Shown here: piece by piece, positions 43,001 to 55,700 of the stretch
Layout of the letters: every line of letters begins with the position of its first letter
Numbering within the stretch: the first letter of the stretch is position 1
Assembly: GCA_947462335.1 (NCBI GenBank)
Contig: OX381705.1
Location: 41,184,675-41,248,674, forward strand
Direction: 5' to 3'
Length of the DNA stretch: 64,000 bases
Origin: Harmothoe impar
Taxonomy: Eukaryota; Annelida; Polychaeta; Phyllodocida; Polynoidae
Position numbers and translations under genes: made by a program
Notes under the pieces: generated by a model
Databases searched by the model: none
Told to the model about the DNA's origin: nothing
Seen by the model: only the letters and a program-made list of their open reading frames with translations

Positions 43001-46000
43001 CTCCAGGGACGAGGCACCCGGGGGGGGGGGGTCACAGGGATGACTCCACCCTCTGGTTCAGCATGCCTCACATGCCCCGGGCCCGGCCCCGCCCAAGTCA
43101 GTCCTCACTCACCACTTGCAGCAATTTCAGGGGGACAGATGAAGAACATTCCGTCATAACTGCACTCTCTACTCACCTACTGGGAATTAGGGCCAGATCC
43201 CATGAATGAAGCTTACCCAGAGGTTTCTCCAATTCCATTGACAGGCTTCGAATTTCATACACTGAAAGTAAATATCTTGTGACATTCCTCGCATGCACAA
43301 AAATGAGTCCTAAATAAACAAAGAAAGATAAATGGCTGAACCATGCAAGGAGGGGACAGCATGTTTATGCCGCCAACTGCCTCTGAGGAAAACTATGGTC
43401 TATGGTTATGGTTGAGAGCAAGAATATCAACTACCAGTATAAGTATGCATGCCTCGCTGAACGTAAAAGACACTGTTATCTCAAGACACCATCAGTCTGA
43501 TAGGAACATGGTACCGTGTTGATAGTGGTGACCTACATGTGCTAAGTCGGGTGTATGTACAGGGAACACGTGGTGCCGCATATATTAAGCATATTAGCCA
43601 ACTCTCTGGCTCACTGACAAAAACCAGGTGACCCGACATATCATTGTGTTTTAACCACATGACGACTGGAGGGTGTGGTATGGGCTGGATATAGGGCTGT
43701 GGCGAGTATTGTTTCACAGCCCTAACTTGCCACCTAGTGGGAGCAGGGAGATAGCTTTACGCATGCTTCCTCTGTGGAATGTGGATCATGTTAGCGTTCA
43801 GACCAAATGGCATTTGCGGGGCATTTGTCCCGGGCATTTGTCTTACTCTTAGCTGCGAGATCACTTCTTAGAATGGTGGAACTAAGAAGAAATGTTGCAT
43901 CTTGAATTTTCTTACTGAGAACACACTTACCCTGTCCAAGAGAGTCGTGTGTGAAGTTATGTTTATTGTCATTGGTTGATAGTTAGAAGGGCATGTTTGT
44001 TCTCAAGTGGCGAAGAATTGAAGCAGTCCTTTGACTAACAGTACAGTATAGGCTTTCCATTGTTGTGTCAAGTTGAGATAGGTTTATTGTCCATCATTAT
44101 GGAGCTGTAAATGTCGAGTCTTACCATTATGTGTGCCCACCATGACATAAACATTTAATACAATGATCTGCCACACAGTGCTATGGTACTAACTTAGATC
44201 GTCCACGACCAGGCGGGTATATGAACACGTGGACACCCACCGGGCAGTGCTGAACGGGCCTGACAGTGATATATGGTGGTGAGGGATATAGGGTCTTGTG
44301 ATGAGTAACTCTGTCCAGACTTCACGCAGCTTTACCCCACCTTTGTCCCAACTACCACAAACTGCTCCAAACATGTACGTCATGTACCGGTAATAATGCA
44401 CGATGCATGAGTGGTAGATGGGTAAACAGGATCATGCATCCCCAGATAACTACATGAGTTGCTCCCCAGAATTTACCATGCCATCACATACTTCAGACAT
44501 CTATTACCTGTCTATTACCTGTAAACAGCGGAGATATTCCTCACCACGGCGCTCCCTTTTAACATGTTTTGTGATCTCTGCAGTCTGACGTTAGACTATC
44601 AGGCTCCCTAAAGCTTGTGTCGGCCCTGCCTGCCCCCATGTCATACACGTTGACCAGGGGTCATCAGCAGACCTGGCCTCCTGCTCCTCACAGCTGACCT
44701 GCCGCCCACACCTGCCTATACCTCCACCCATCCCCCTCACACCCCCTACACTAATACGGGGCGGCATACAGCCCTCCCCTCAAAGCCGCCTCCCCCTGCT
44801 GTCGGCACGTGCCTATGGTGTGATGATAAGGCCCTCAGATGGCCTAAGATGGCCCTAGGGGCGGACGTCCGGAGGTCGGCCACGCGCTGGTGGCCCTTTG
44901 ATCCCTTGTCGTCAGGCCGGGCCGTGTGAGCCGCCTTGATCATCTCGGGCCGGGCGTACTGGGAGTGTGAAGGAGGCAGAGGGCTTACCAGTAAAAGACA
45001 CGTATCATGGGGCAATAAGGGACAAGACCATCTATGAACACATATTCATTTACTTATAAGGCGAATCTCCTGACGCAAGTCTAGCAGGGTGAGACTAGGT
45101 TGAACCAGGTAGGGTTGGTGTCGGGGTTGGTGTGTACTGTACGTTATCTAGTCTGTATCATCTCCCTAATTCGGCACAGCCCGACCCCACCTTTTACCTG
45201 CAGGCCGGTCACCATGGTGTGGATCCAGATGGGCCGTGATACAGAGGGCACCACTGGTGTGTCCTCCGGGCGCCCACCTGGATGTGTACTCTGAGCTGTG
45301 TTGGTATACTTAGTATGCCACACGGTGGGGAAGGAGTGTGGAGCCATCTGGTGGCGAACACTATAAGTGGGTCTTGCTGAGTGTTCTCGGCATACTTCTA
45401 ATGTTAAACGTACAACTACCAGTTACTGTATGATCTGTACGGAGACATCCAATAGTTCTTTGAGACATACCTAGTTAGTAAGAGACTGCCGGGACAGGTA
45501 CCATGCATGACGCTTTTTGGTTTGCTTTTAATGGACCCCTCTTTTCAATTGTCTGGGTCCGCCTCTACATCGAGATGCGTTTCACCCAGATATCAGAAAA
45601 CTAGTTTAAAGCTAGCTACTAAGCCTGCTCGCTGACTTGTGTGGAGCTGCTCCCTGTCTGTAAATGAGCTGCTCTGGGGCTGCTCTCGACCCTCACGGCT
45701 CCTGACCTGGACGGGGTGAGTTGTCATGGATGTACATTCTGACCAATGGCCACCCGGCGGGAAGTGAACCAGATCTGTCGGCGGCGGCTGGGTTGTGTAG
45801 TGAGCAGGTCGGCGTGTGTTGTGAGCTGCTCAGGCCGCGCGGCTATTCTGCAGGTCATAGATCAGCGCCGCCCGCTGCCGGCCGTGTCACTCACGCTACA
45901 CACCTGGTACCTGGGGGGGGGGGGGGGGGGCTACACTGGGTATACAGCTGGTACTGGGCCTGCACCAGCAGGCAACAAGGGAACCGCTGCACAAAGAAGC

Positions 46001-46470
46001 ACCCCTTACTTAGTATGGGCTCGACTTGGCCCATTGCAAATGTTCTTCTGACATTTATTAAAGATTATATACTGGTACAGACGAGAATCAAACTCAGGTG
46101 AGGCAATGTGATGTAAGACTTGAGAGGTGAGCTGCCAGACCAGTGGGTATAAAGGGAGGGATGGTGAAAATAGGATTTCCATTATTTCAGATGAAAAGAA
46201 TGAGTCACACATTATGGTAGTGGATGATCGCAGAGCACGAAACATGATAAGACATGCATTGATGGCAGTACTGATGATGCTAATGACGTCCACACAGAAG
46301 AGACCGTTTGCAGCAGTCTGATGAGAGGGCGGTATGAAGGTGCTACAGCACCAGCTGGTGTTGGTAAGCCTTGTTATTATAACCGATGTATAAACATGTG
46401 ATTTTACCTCGGTCACCACTACAGTGGTTCGAGGTTATACAGGAGAGATGGAAGCGAGGCTGGCGCATGC
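43001..46470. other. Putative intron, no supported gene
   Basis: G-runs at about 43021-43030 and 45913-45930. At about 45530-45570 the text ATGGACCCCTCTTTTCAATT then GTCTGGGTCCGCCTCTAC looks like a decayed right end of the CAGGGGCGGATCC family. GC-rich patches at 44640-44960 and 45200-45290 have open frames but no splice support. Confidence 0.4.
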
Positions 46471-46474
46471 GCAT

Positions 46475-47320
46475 AGTCAGTTTCCGGTAGCGTCTAGATT
46501 GCAGTGGCATCGTCGGGTAAATATAAGCGAGTTTTTCTCGCTTTTTATAATAAAACAACTCCTTCGGGGAGAAAAATAATAGATGTTCACATCTATAAAA
46601 CACCAGCGGACATATAGGTTCAACTCTGCTGGGTTGGTTCCGTCCGCAAAGGTGAAAAAACTCCGAAATAAAAAGTCAAACCATGGCGCGGACGCCGAGA
46701 TTCCCATCTCGGCAGCGCAGACGAAACTTTTCGGAGAAAAAGCAATTTTTCTATCGTTTTAATGGCGATAAATTGCAAAATTAACCCCAGCGGACATAAA
46801 CTATCGTTCTGCTGGACGATAGCGGTTCGCAAACAGGGGAAAAACAACAATTAAGACCAAAAAACAAGATTGGCTAGTGGATGCTGCCAGCGGACGCTGC
46901 CGCCATCTTGGTTTTCTTTTGCTCTGGCCCTGCCGACAACACGATGGTCTTCAATTGAAAGAATTTGAAAATAATTCTTCGCTATAGCGTAGTTTATAGC
47001 GTAAATAGATCGTCTTAGCGCCACTGTCGTCGACTTTGGGCCTAACTTTGACGAAAATTGAACAATTCAGCTCAAAAAACCAAATATAAACATTGCCGAA
47101 AAGGGGCGATAATATGCGAAGTTGCCGTGAACGCTTCTAGCGACTGTAACAAAAGTAGTGAGACATTAGTTATTCACAATATTGGTGGACTATGGCCTGT
47201 TACAAAGCATATGAGACGACAGCTCTCAACAATATGTGTGGTTTGGTAAGAAATTAGTGAGACATTAGTTCCTCACAATTGAGCTGTAGCCAGTGTAGGG
47301 TCTGTTATTATGCGGGAAGC
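46475..47320. promoter_or_regulatory. Hairpin-rich, CpG-containing leader or promoter-like region
   Basis: Several short hairpins occur in series: GCGAGTTTTTCTCGC, CCGAGATTCCCATCTCGGC and CTATCGTTCTGCTGGACGATAG-like text (46800-46822). At 46898-46916 the word TGCCGCCATCTTGG matches the YY1 consensus found at many animal promoters and in some retrotransposon 5' ends. No TATA element is obvious. Because the region lies just upstream of the hairpin array and the RNase H relic, it may be the 5' part of the same retroelement; that is inference. Confidence 0.35.
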
Positions 47321-47456
47321 AGGTTTACACGATCTGGGCACACAAGGTGGCAGCACTGTCCTGCACCAGAAGGCTTGTGGGAACAACACTGCCAAGTCCA
47401 GGTATGATCAAGCTGGAAGCAGGTTTACACTTTCTGGGCACACAAGGTGGCAGCAC
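47316..47456. repeat. Direct repeat, ~40 bp, two copies 97 bp apart
   Basis: GAAGCAGGTTTACACGATCT then GGGCACACAAGGTGGCAGCA at about 47319 recurs at about 47416 with GA to TT at one site. The copies flank TGTCCTGCACCAGAAGGCTT text. Confidence 0.85.
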
Positions 47457-47664
47457 TGACAATGTCAATTGGGGTTTTTTTGGTGAAAATTTTTGGAAAA
47501 GTTTAGGGGGAAAAAAGAATTTAATTTTGAAAAAATTAAAAAATTTTGAGAAAGATTTTTTATGGAAATCTTTTTCTTTCACTGGATAAAATTCATAATT
47601 TCGAGAAAATTATGGATTTTTCTAAGAAAATCTTTTTGGTTGACTTAAGGCTAGTGTTCTTCGG

Positions 47665-50110
47665 AAGCATCATGACAAACTTGTGCTACTTTGGTAGGAC
47701 TAACAAGTCATAAAAACTAACCATCATGACGAACTGGTGCTACTTCGGTAGGACTGACAAGTCAAAAATTATTCATCATGACGAACTTGTGCTATTTCGA
47801 TAGGACTAACAAGTCATAAAATTGATCATCATGACGAATCTGCGCTATTTTTGGGAGTAATCCTTTAATTTCTGGTTATAAGGACTTCTTTTGGGAGTCT
47901 TCTGTAAGTTTCAGCCACCCCCGGTGGTTGAAATCAAGCCAAATAAACAAATTAAAGTTTAGCCCCCTTTTTTCCGGCGGTAGTCGTTCGCCCGGGTAGC
48001 GCCCGAAAAATAGAAGATCGATTAACTCTCTTTTTGGGAGTAATTAACATGATTATTATGATCTAAAAATGTTCAAATCATCATGACGAACTTGTACTAC
48101 TTTGGTAGGACTTACAAGTCATAAAGCTAACCATCATGACGAACTTGTGCTACTTCGGTAGGACTGACAAGTCATAAAAATATTCATCATGACGAACTTG
48201 TGCTATTTCGATAGGACTAACAAGTCATAAAATTGATTATCATGACGAACTTGTGCTACTTCGGTAGGACTAACAAGTCATAAAATTGATCATCATGACG
48301 AATTTGCGCTACTTTGGGTAGCACTCACAAGTCAAAAACTCTACTATAGGCCTGTACTACTTTGGGTAGGACTAACAAGTCAAAAACGCTACTGCTGTGA
48401 GCTTGGGGCAAGAGTAATTTATAGGTCACTAGATCTATAAAACATTTGTGACAAACTGGGGCTACTTTGGTAGGGCTAACATGTCATGAAACTATCTATC
48501 ATGACAAACTTGTGCTACTTTGGGTAGGACTAACAAGTCATAAAAACTTAACATTATGAAGAACTTGTGCTACTTCGGTAGGACTAACAAGTCATAAAAC
48601 TGATCATCATGACGAACGTGTGCTATTTCGGTAGGACGGACAAGTCATAAAATTGGTCATCATGACGAACGTGTGCTACTTCGGTAGGACGGACAAGTCA
48701 TAAAATTGATCGTCAAGACGAACTTGAACTACTTCGGTAGGACGGAGAAGTCATAAAATTGATCATCATGACAAACTTGGACTACTTCGGTAGGACAGAC
48801 AAGTCATAAAATTGATCATCATGACAAACTTGGACTACTTCGGTAGGACGGACAATTCATAAAATTGATCTTCATGGCGAATTGGTGCTACTTCAGTAGG
48901 ACTAACAAGTCATAAACTGAATATCATGACGAACCTGTGCTACTCCGGTAGGACTAACAAGTCATAGAACTGACTATCATGAGGAACTTGTCCTACTTCG
49001 GTAGGACTAAAAAGTCATAAAACTTAGCGTCTTGACAAACTTGGGCTACTCCGATAGTCGTTAAACGACTGATTGACGAACTTGTGCTACTTTTGTAGGG
49101 CTAACAAGTCAAAAACGCTACTACCTTGAGTTTTGGGCGAAAATAAGTTGAAGTTTTTGACAAACATGGGAGGTTTTTTAAGCAAATCCAGTCGATAAAT
49201 GGGGCTGCTCACTAGATCTATAAAACAGTTGGGACAAACTTGTGCTACTTAGGTAGGGCTAACAAGTCATGAAACTAAGCATCATGACGAACTTGTGCTA
49301 CTTTGGTAGGACTAACGAGTCATAAAACTGATAATCATAATGAACTTCTGCTACTTAGGTAGGACTAACAAGCCATAAAACTTGACTTCATGATGAACTT
49401 GTGCTACTTCGGTAGGACTAAAAAGTCATAAAACTATTCATCAGGGCAAACTTGTGCTACTTTGGTAGGACTAACAAGTACGAGACATATTAACGACTAG
49501 ACCTTTGGCCAAACAAATTTAAATATTCACATTTTCTGGTGGTAGTCGGTCGCCAGGGTAGCTCCCGATAATTAATTTGGCAAAACAAGATGTTTTAAGA
49601 ATCTTAGGTTGGCGAAACAAGATTTCGTTACCGATACGCATTTTATTAATTCAGCTGAAATGTTCAAGCTGGTAACAGTAAATGTGGCATATGGCTATCG
49701 CTCTCCAGGGCGATTACTCCGCACAGGTTGAGGCGATTATATTTGATAACTGTAGATAATTTATGGCTTACTAAAGCTATAGGACATTGATGACAAACTT
49801 GTGCTATTTTTCTAGTACTAACAAGTCATAAAACTGAGTGTCATGAAAAACTTGTGCTACTTTGGTAGGACTAACAAGTCATAAAACTACTTAACATCAT
49901 GACGAACTTGTGCTACTTCGTTAGGACTAAGAACTCATAAAACTTAACATCATGACGAAATTGTGCTACTTCGGTAGGACTAACAGTTCAAAAAACTTAA
50001 CATCATGACGAACTTGTACTACTTCGGTAGGACTAACAAGTCATAAAACTTAACATCATGACGAACTTGTGCTAGTTTGATAGGGCTAACAAGTCAAATT
50101 AAACTACTAA
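47665..50110. repeat. Tandem array of ~34 hairpin-forming 52-bp units
   Basis: Units follow the consensus CATCATGACGAACTTGTG, CTACTTCGGTAGGACTAA, CAAGTCATAAAACT. Core hairpins CTAC-TTCG-GTAG start near 47740, 48149, 48253, 48567, 48672, 48726, 48778, 48830, 48985, 49397, 49958 and 50010, and variants fill the gaps. ACTTGT and ACAAGT add an outer stem. Some units have CTAT-TTCG-ATAG (47792, 48201), a paired change; 48620 has CTAT-TTCG-GTAG, the wobble intermediate. Unit 48985 is a perfect GTCCTACTTCGGTAGGAC. Three non-repeat spacers break the array (about 47865-48080, 49100-49220, 49490-49790). Two of them share GGTAGTCG(T/G)TCGCC(C/A)GGGTA, which implies a higher-order duplication. The word CTAGATCTATAAAACA-like precedes units at about 48430, 49212 and, as CGAGATCTATAAAACA, 50390. 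Confidence 0.93.
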
Positions 50111-50111
50111 C

Positions 50112-50397
50112 TGACAATACTACGCATTAGCATATGTCAAACACATGGGTGGTGTGGTCTCCACTCAATGTAACATGGTAGGAAAACTAATATGGGAGTG
50201 GGCTGAGGAGAACCGGAATTGGCTCACCATAGCTCATATCCCAGGAGTGGAGAATGTGTTGGCTGACTACAAGTCCAGAAACTTTAATGATGACATTGAA
50301 TGGAAATTCAGTGACAACATATTTACCAAAATCGGTGAGAGGTTCAGGAGGCCAGATGTAGACCTATTTGAAGTAATTTATAGCTCACGAGATCTAT
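50112..50397 (+). pseudogene. RNase H fragment of a DIRS-like retroelement
   Basis: The frame reads KHMGGVVSTQCN near its start, then IWEWAEENRNWLTIAHIP, GVENVLADYKSRNF and FRRPDVDLF. The order of a DN-T-T-A-like strand, KHMGG, the tryptophan-rich helix, HIPGVEN-ADYKSR and PDVDLF is that of the RNase H domain that follows reverse transcriptase in DIRS-type tyrosine-recombinase retroelements. One missing base near 50123 breaks the frame between the DNTT-like residues and ALAYV. The homology stops after VDLF, and the frame ends at 50397 where the sequence rejoins the array's GATCTATAAAACATTTGTGA leader. The reverse transcriptase, methyltransferase-like and recombinase parts are not seen. It is a dead fragment. 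Confidence 0.75.
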
Positions 50398-50399
50398 AA

Positions 50400-50805
50400 A
50401 ACATTTGTGACAAACTGGTACTATTTTGCTATTAGACACCACTAGTGGTGCCCTCGGCAAAATCATAATCAAATATCACCTTACCCTGGTAAGTCTCATT
50501 TAATTCTACAGTTAATACGTATTACTGACATCCTCTTACACTGCAGCTGAACTACCCAGCTCTCCAACAGCCCTAGCTGCCATGGCCCGTTCTCAGTCTC
50601 GGAGTATAAAGGAAGCTAATAATCAAACCCCCAAATTTCTAGATATCTTAATAAAATCAAACTGCTGTGCCACTGTCACCTTCAGAAAGGACCGTTCGAA
50701 TAGATGCTCTTTCTCAGTAGTCAAGGGAAAGGTGCGATTAGTGATCAAGTGGGAAATGGGTCAGGGGTGGGATGGTGAAGCAGCTACCTAGGGAGCAGGA
50801 GGATT
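50400..50805. other. Tail of the repeat-retroelement region with a doubtful 69-codon frame
   Basis: After a last degenerate unit (TGGTACTATTTTGCTATTAG at about 50420) the + strand is open at 50582-50791 as MARSQSRSIKEANNQTPK then FLDILIKSNCCATVTF. I recognise no domain. It might be another retroelement remnant or an exon. Confidence 0.2.
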
Positions 50806-52585
50806 TTAAAAGGATGGAGAAAAAGCGACCATTGGAGCTGCTGATGTGATCCCTGCCCTGTCCTGACGGCGTCCTGATGGGGTGGCCGGGTCCTGCCTAC
50901 CAGACCGGACACTGCTCCCCACCAGGGGACAACCCCACCTGGAGGCACGCCCACAGCTATAGGGGCAGCCAGGCACCTACTGGAGACCCCCCCCCCCCCC
51001 CAGACACACACACATTCCTACCTCATCATTGGTCTCCAGAGAGGAGCCCAACCTCATTGCCTGAGCAGCTGCCGTCAGCCTAGACCGTGCAGGACCAATT
51101 TTCCCCAATGCAGTTTTGTCTGAGGGAGTGAGAGTGTGTGCTTAGGTGGTGTAGTGGAGGTGTCTTGTTGGGCAGGTTCCCATCGCCCAACGTCGCACTG
51201 AGGCACTGAGCTTTTATTGTATGGAATATAGCTGGCCGAAAACGGAAATACATACAATAGTATCGTAACATATATTCTCTAATTTATCTAAGCAGACTGC
51301 TTTGCGTAGAGATGTAGTCCCATAGATCTTGTTTCATTTCCTGGATTTCAAGTGTCTTTTGTTGTGTTTTCTTTTTGCAATTGGTCACTTTCATGCTAGT
51401 ATGTACAAAAGTAGTTAGTAGGCTCGGCACTAGGTATGGACTGTACATATAGGAGGTTGGACCAGGTATTGTTTCTACCTCAGTGTGACAGATATTGGCA
51501 CTGTTTCAGCCGTTTGGCAGCATTCCGGTGTGAGAAGGGTGTCAGTGGGCCGGCTGTACATACCCGTCAGCACACACTGTACATACAAGGTCCATGATAA
51601 AGTCATCTATATCACATCATGCATGTAACATGGACACCATTGTATTCATTGTAATCGTGCGTTACCGCCCATTTACCCGCTAGCACCAGGATTTATTTCT
51701 ATATTCAAATTGTGATTTAATTGCCTCAATGAATATATTAAGGTATCGCCTCCATTCAAAATCATGGTTGTTGCACTTGCTATTTCAAGTTTTGGCATAC
51801 ATGTACTCACAGCAATCATATTAAAAAGAATTAACTACATGTGCAAAGACAAGGGTTTCGGCACTGGAGTTACACAAATCACCTTAAACAAAGAACAAAT
51901 ATTTAAACCTGCAAACCACAGTACAACAAAGTCTGAAACACACATTAGTTGTGACATGTTTGAGAAGTGACCGTGCCTAGGTGTGAGTGGAGGGTTCAGG
52001 CATAGGTCAGAGCTGCAGTGATGTATGTCCCTGTGAGAATGCCGACCACCACTCCCTGCGGCAGGTGATGAGAGCTGGCCAGGTAATGAGCGGGTGGCCT
52101 GCTCTCAGCACACCCTATCACTTACACGAGCAGCTCGGACCTGCTCAGTCATTACCCCGAGCTGCTCATCTGCTGCTCATAGCCTCACCAGACTCACCAA
52201 ATGTACACGCCATACCTCCACAGGGCGGCCAGGGCAGCCTGAGATAATGTAATGCGTTGGTGCCATGCACAGTGGGTAATGGGATTCATAATTGAGGTGT
52301 GTAGAAAGTATTAGGCCAAAGTTGCGTTAACTTCATGAAGACACAGCGAAGTAGAGTAGACCCACTGCTTCGGACCCAGGAATTGGGGGCGGGGGGGGGG
52401 GGGTCGTTCTGCACTGATATCAGGCATGTTGGACAATACTGACAATGAAGTGTAGCCATATAGATGAAAACGGTGCCGGAGTTCTTTTTGTAAGCTAAGG
52501 ATGTTTACCGGGGTAGTATCTTTTGTAAATCATCCATTGTTGCGGTCACTGCTGTATTGGGCAAGCAGCATATAATATCTGTTCT
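50806..52585. other. No supported gene; GC-rich patch and C-run
   Basis: A GC-rich block at 50850-51090 is open on + (ending SYRGSQAPTGDPPPPP) and contains a C15 run at about 50987-51001. No dependable splice sites. A G-run lies near 52390-52402. Confidence 0.35.
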
Positions 52586-52589
52586 TCTA

Positions 52590-52775
52590 CAGGTTCGGTC
52601 CCTATGGGCCCTGTGAACCTGCTGACCAGCCTTCGGCTGTGTCGGTTTTAAAACGATATCTATCCATCTGCGAGGCAGACTACCAATATATGTGGCTGAC
52701 CCCTTGCCAACTTGAGATATGTCCTGTGGGGTACTTGATGTACATTAAACAAATCAATCAATCAAATATGTAACA
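52590..52775 (+). mobile_element. 3' end of a non-LTR retrotransposon or SINE with (AATC)n tail
   Basis: The segment ends CTTGATGTACATTAAACAAA followed by TCAATCAATCAAAT. A short tandem of four bases after a TTAAACAAA word is typical of 3' tails of CR1- or L2-like elements and SINEs that borrow them. The upstream part has no frame I recognise, so 5' truncation is likely. The start is approximate. Confidence 0.4.
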
Positions 52776-52779
52776 TATA

Positions 52780-55700
52780 TATTATAAATAAGCATGACTT
52801 CATGATGATGAACCGCCTAACCACCAATGTGGCAGTGAGTGTCGGTGATCCAACCTGCCCAACTCCCAGCCCCTCCCCCAGTTAGCCCTACCCCCGGAGG
52901 GACACCTGTGGGAGGCTGTTCCCTGCACCTCCTGTAGAATGGACTGCCCAGCCTCACCCTCCCCCTTCTTCCCTTCCGTCAAGTGATGGGTTCTGCAGGG
53001 CGCCGGGTCTGTAAGCAGAGCTCTGGTCATTTCCTGTGTGCAGCAGAACAGAACATCTGCCACCAGGGTGAGCTGCCAGACGGACCGGCACGTCCTTCCG
53101 GCTCTCTGTGAGTACATCTCCAGTACTCTGTATAGCTGCTGTTGTCACCAGGAGCTGTATACCGGCTGTGTGGGAGCTCCACACTAGGGTATACATATAC
53201 TAACTACCAGAACGTTATGACAAAAGGTTCATCTGCCACTGACCGATCCTGAAAAGACAGTGAGGAATGCTAGGGATTATATTGGCTCGTTGCAGTGTTA
53301 TTGAATCTACACTGATCTAGCCAGCTGTGCCCATTTGTAGTATACAGCTCGTTAACACACACTGCGTCTGTCATAGTTAACACAGGGACAGGGGAGGGGG
53401 GTTATGAGAAGACATATATATGGATATATATGGAAACAAAAGAATGTATCTATAAATAGTAATGGATATAGAGAGCAGATCTTCCGCCGTCCTATTGTCT
53501 ATATTATATCTGTTAGTGTCTGTGTATATCTACCCTACCATCGACCCCCGCATGTAGCGTCCAAACAAGACTAGAAGTGGCAGAAGCACCACAACATAAA
53601 GCTGCATATCTGGCCGCCCCGCCGGCTTATTACCGTATGACGTATGGGGGTGGCGTACAGGAAGAGGCGGCGATGGCCGCCGGGCCAGCAGAGATCAGGC
53701 CTATTTGTAGGGCCCTGTGGCACCGTGTAAAGCTGCTCTGTCAGATAGCACGATTAACCCATAGCTCTGGCCGTTTGTCTGTACCCCTAGTGTCTGCCGG
53801 CCAACAGTGGAGGGTGGAAAGGGGGTGAGCAATAGCATTATACTGTGGAGATCTGGTTTGTTATGGGAGCTGCTCCTAACTCTGGGTCCAGGCAAGCGTA
53901 TTAAGCGTGGTCTATGGAAATGTGTGGGTTATATCAGGTAGGTCATGCTACTGTCATCCTGATGAATAAACGAAAACCAATATATAGAAGATAAATGTGC
54001 TGAAATATATACCGGGGTAGCAATCATTTTTTATTAGGCCAAGTATAAAAAAGTGTGTTTCGGCATAGAGGTCGATGATATACATACCTCTGTGATTTCA
54101 GGAAACCCAACCCTATCTGCTAAACACAGATGACAAGTTTCACAAATTTGGGGGATTTAACTTGTTTTCCCACTTTTATTAATATTTGTTTATTCTTAAG
54201 CATGTTTGTGTCAAGATACACAGCGTTTGAAAGTTTCCCACCGACCCTAGTGACGTTAATAATTGTCTGACATCAGGAAGTCAATGTGGAGATTCATCAT
54301 TTTGTTCTTGGTATTTCTAATATTTAAAAAAGAAAAACTCACTTACCCGAAATTTCGGATCGTGTTGCCTGAATTTCAACACACCCTTAAAACAGTGTGG
54401 CCTTCCATATGATCACTTCCTATTTTAAACACCCGCGTCTTATATTGTGACCTGTGCGATTTTAGTAAATTAATAACACTTTCTTTTTCGTCTTACTCTA
54501 TTTCAGGTATGTACAATGAATTCTGAATAAGTGAATTTGTCATCAAGAGTGGGTGAGTTACAAAAAAATTAAATTTCAGGTTGCTCAAAGAGCCCAATTC
54601 CGAATCTTAACAACATACTGCAATCCCTGGGTCAGATGCATCAGATGTGAATCCCGCATTATTTAACAAGACATTAATTAGACCAGATAGCCAGATACAT
54701 GTATATAGTAGTACAAAATGTTGTTAGGAGACCTTCGCGAAACGCATTTAGATGGTGTCCTTTTATTAAAATCAGCAGATGAGTAACCTGATGTAGTTCA
54801 GGGGAAATTCAGAGAAGGTCATCAGTCGGAAGCAGCCGTTCATGGTTAGCAGGGAATTGAATGTTGTGGAGTGACTGGGAGGTACTTGATGAGTAACTCA
54901 CTATCTGAGTAATTTACAGCTGAGTAGCTCAATAGAGGCGTGTAGAGGTTCGGGAAGGAGCTGCAGAGAGCGTTCACGGGGAGTGGTGAAGGAGTATTGA
55001 CAAGGCCTCTAACGCTGATCCACCACCAGCATCCCAGTCTTAAGCGGCGATTACTGCAGATTATCCTGCATTACATGACTCAGATAAAACCTCCCAGGGT
55101 AGGATCCATGCTTATTGGGGGTGCCAAGGATTACTAAAATATCTTTTAGTTCACAAATCAGGTCTTGGCGGTTAGGTTGGGGGTATTATGAGCAGGAGGA
55201 TAATAAGGAGCATTGAAACCAGGATGGAACTCGGATTTTAAAAATGTACCTGGGGTTGGAGATGGAGAGGGGAAGATGTTTGGGGGAATGGTTTAAAGTA
55301 ATGAGTGTAATGGGTGTCACGTAAGAGGGATACAAATGGAAGCGGTTGTTGCCATGTTGATGGGAGATTCAACAGAGATGGAACAATATACTTTGGGTGG
55401 TGATACCGTGGTGTGTTACAGATGTGCCAGCTTCAAGGTTCTCAGAGTCATAACAGATGACATTAGACGATCCATTCCTTCATTATCATGTTCGGCTCCC
55501 TGCTGAGGCCTTGGCACATTGGGTGTACTAGAATGGCAGATTTGTATATGTCATTACCAGAGTGATCTGCATTCACCACCTGTGAACTTGTAATGTAGTT
55601 ACAGCCATGTTATTATCATGTCCATGTCCGTCCGTGAATATTCCTGTACTTCTGTAATCGGCCGTTATGGTGAGCTATGGTGCAGTGATAACTGCATGTG

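Noticed and set aside
47665..50110. CRISPR-like array
   Set aside because: Units are contiguous and similar throughout with no unique spacers between identical repeats, no Cas genes, and a eukaryotic context.
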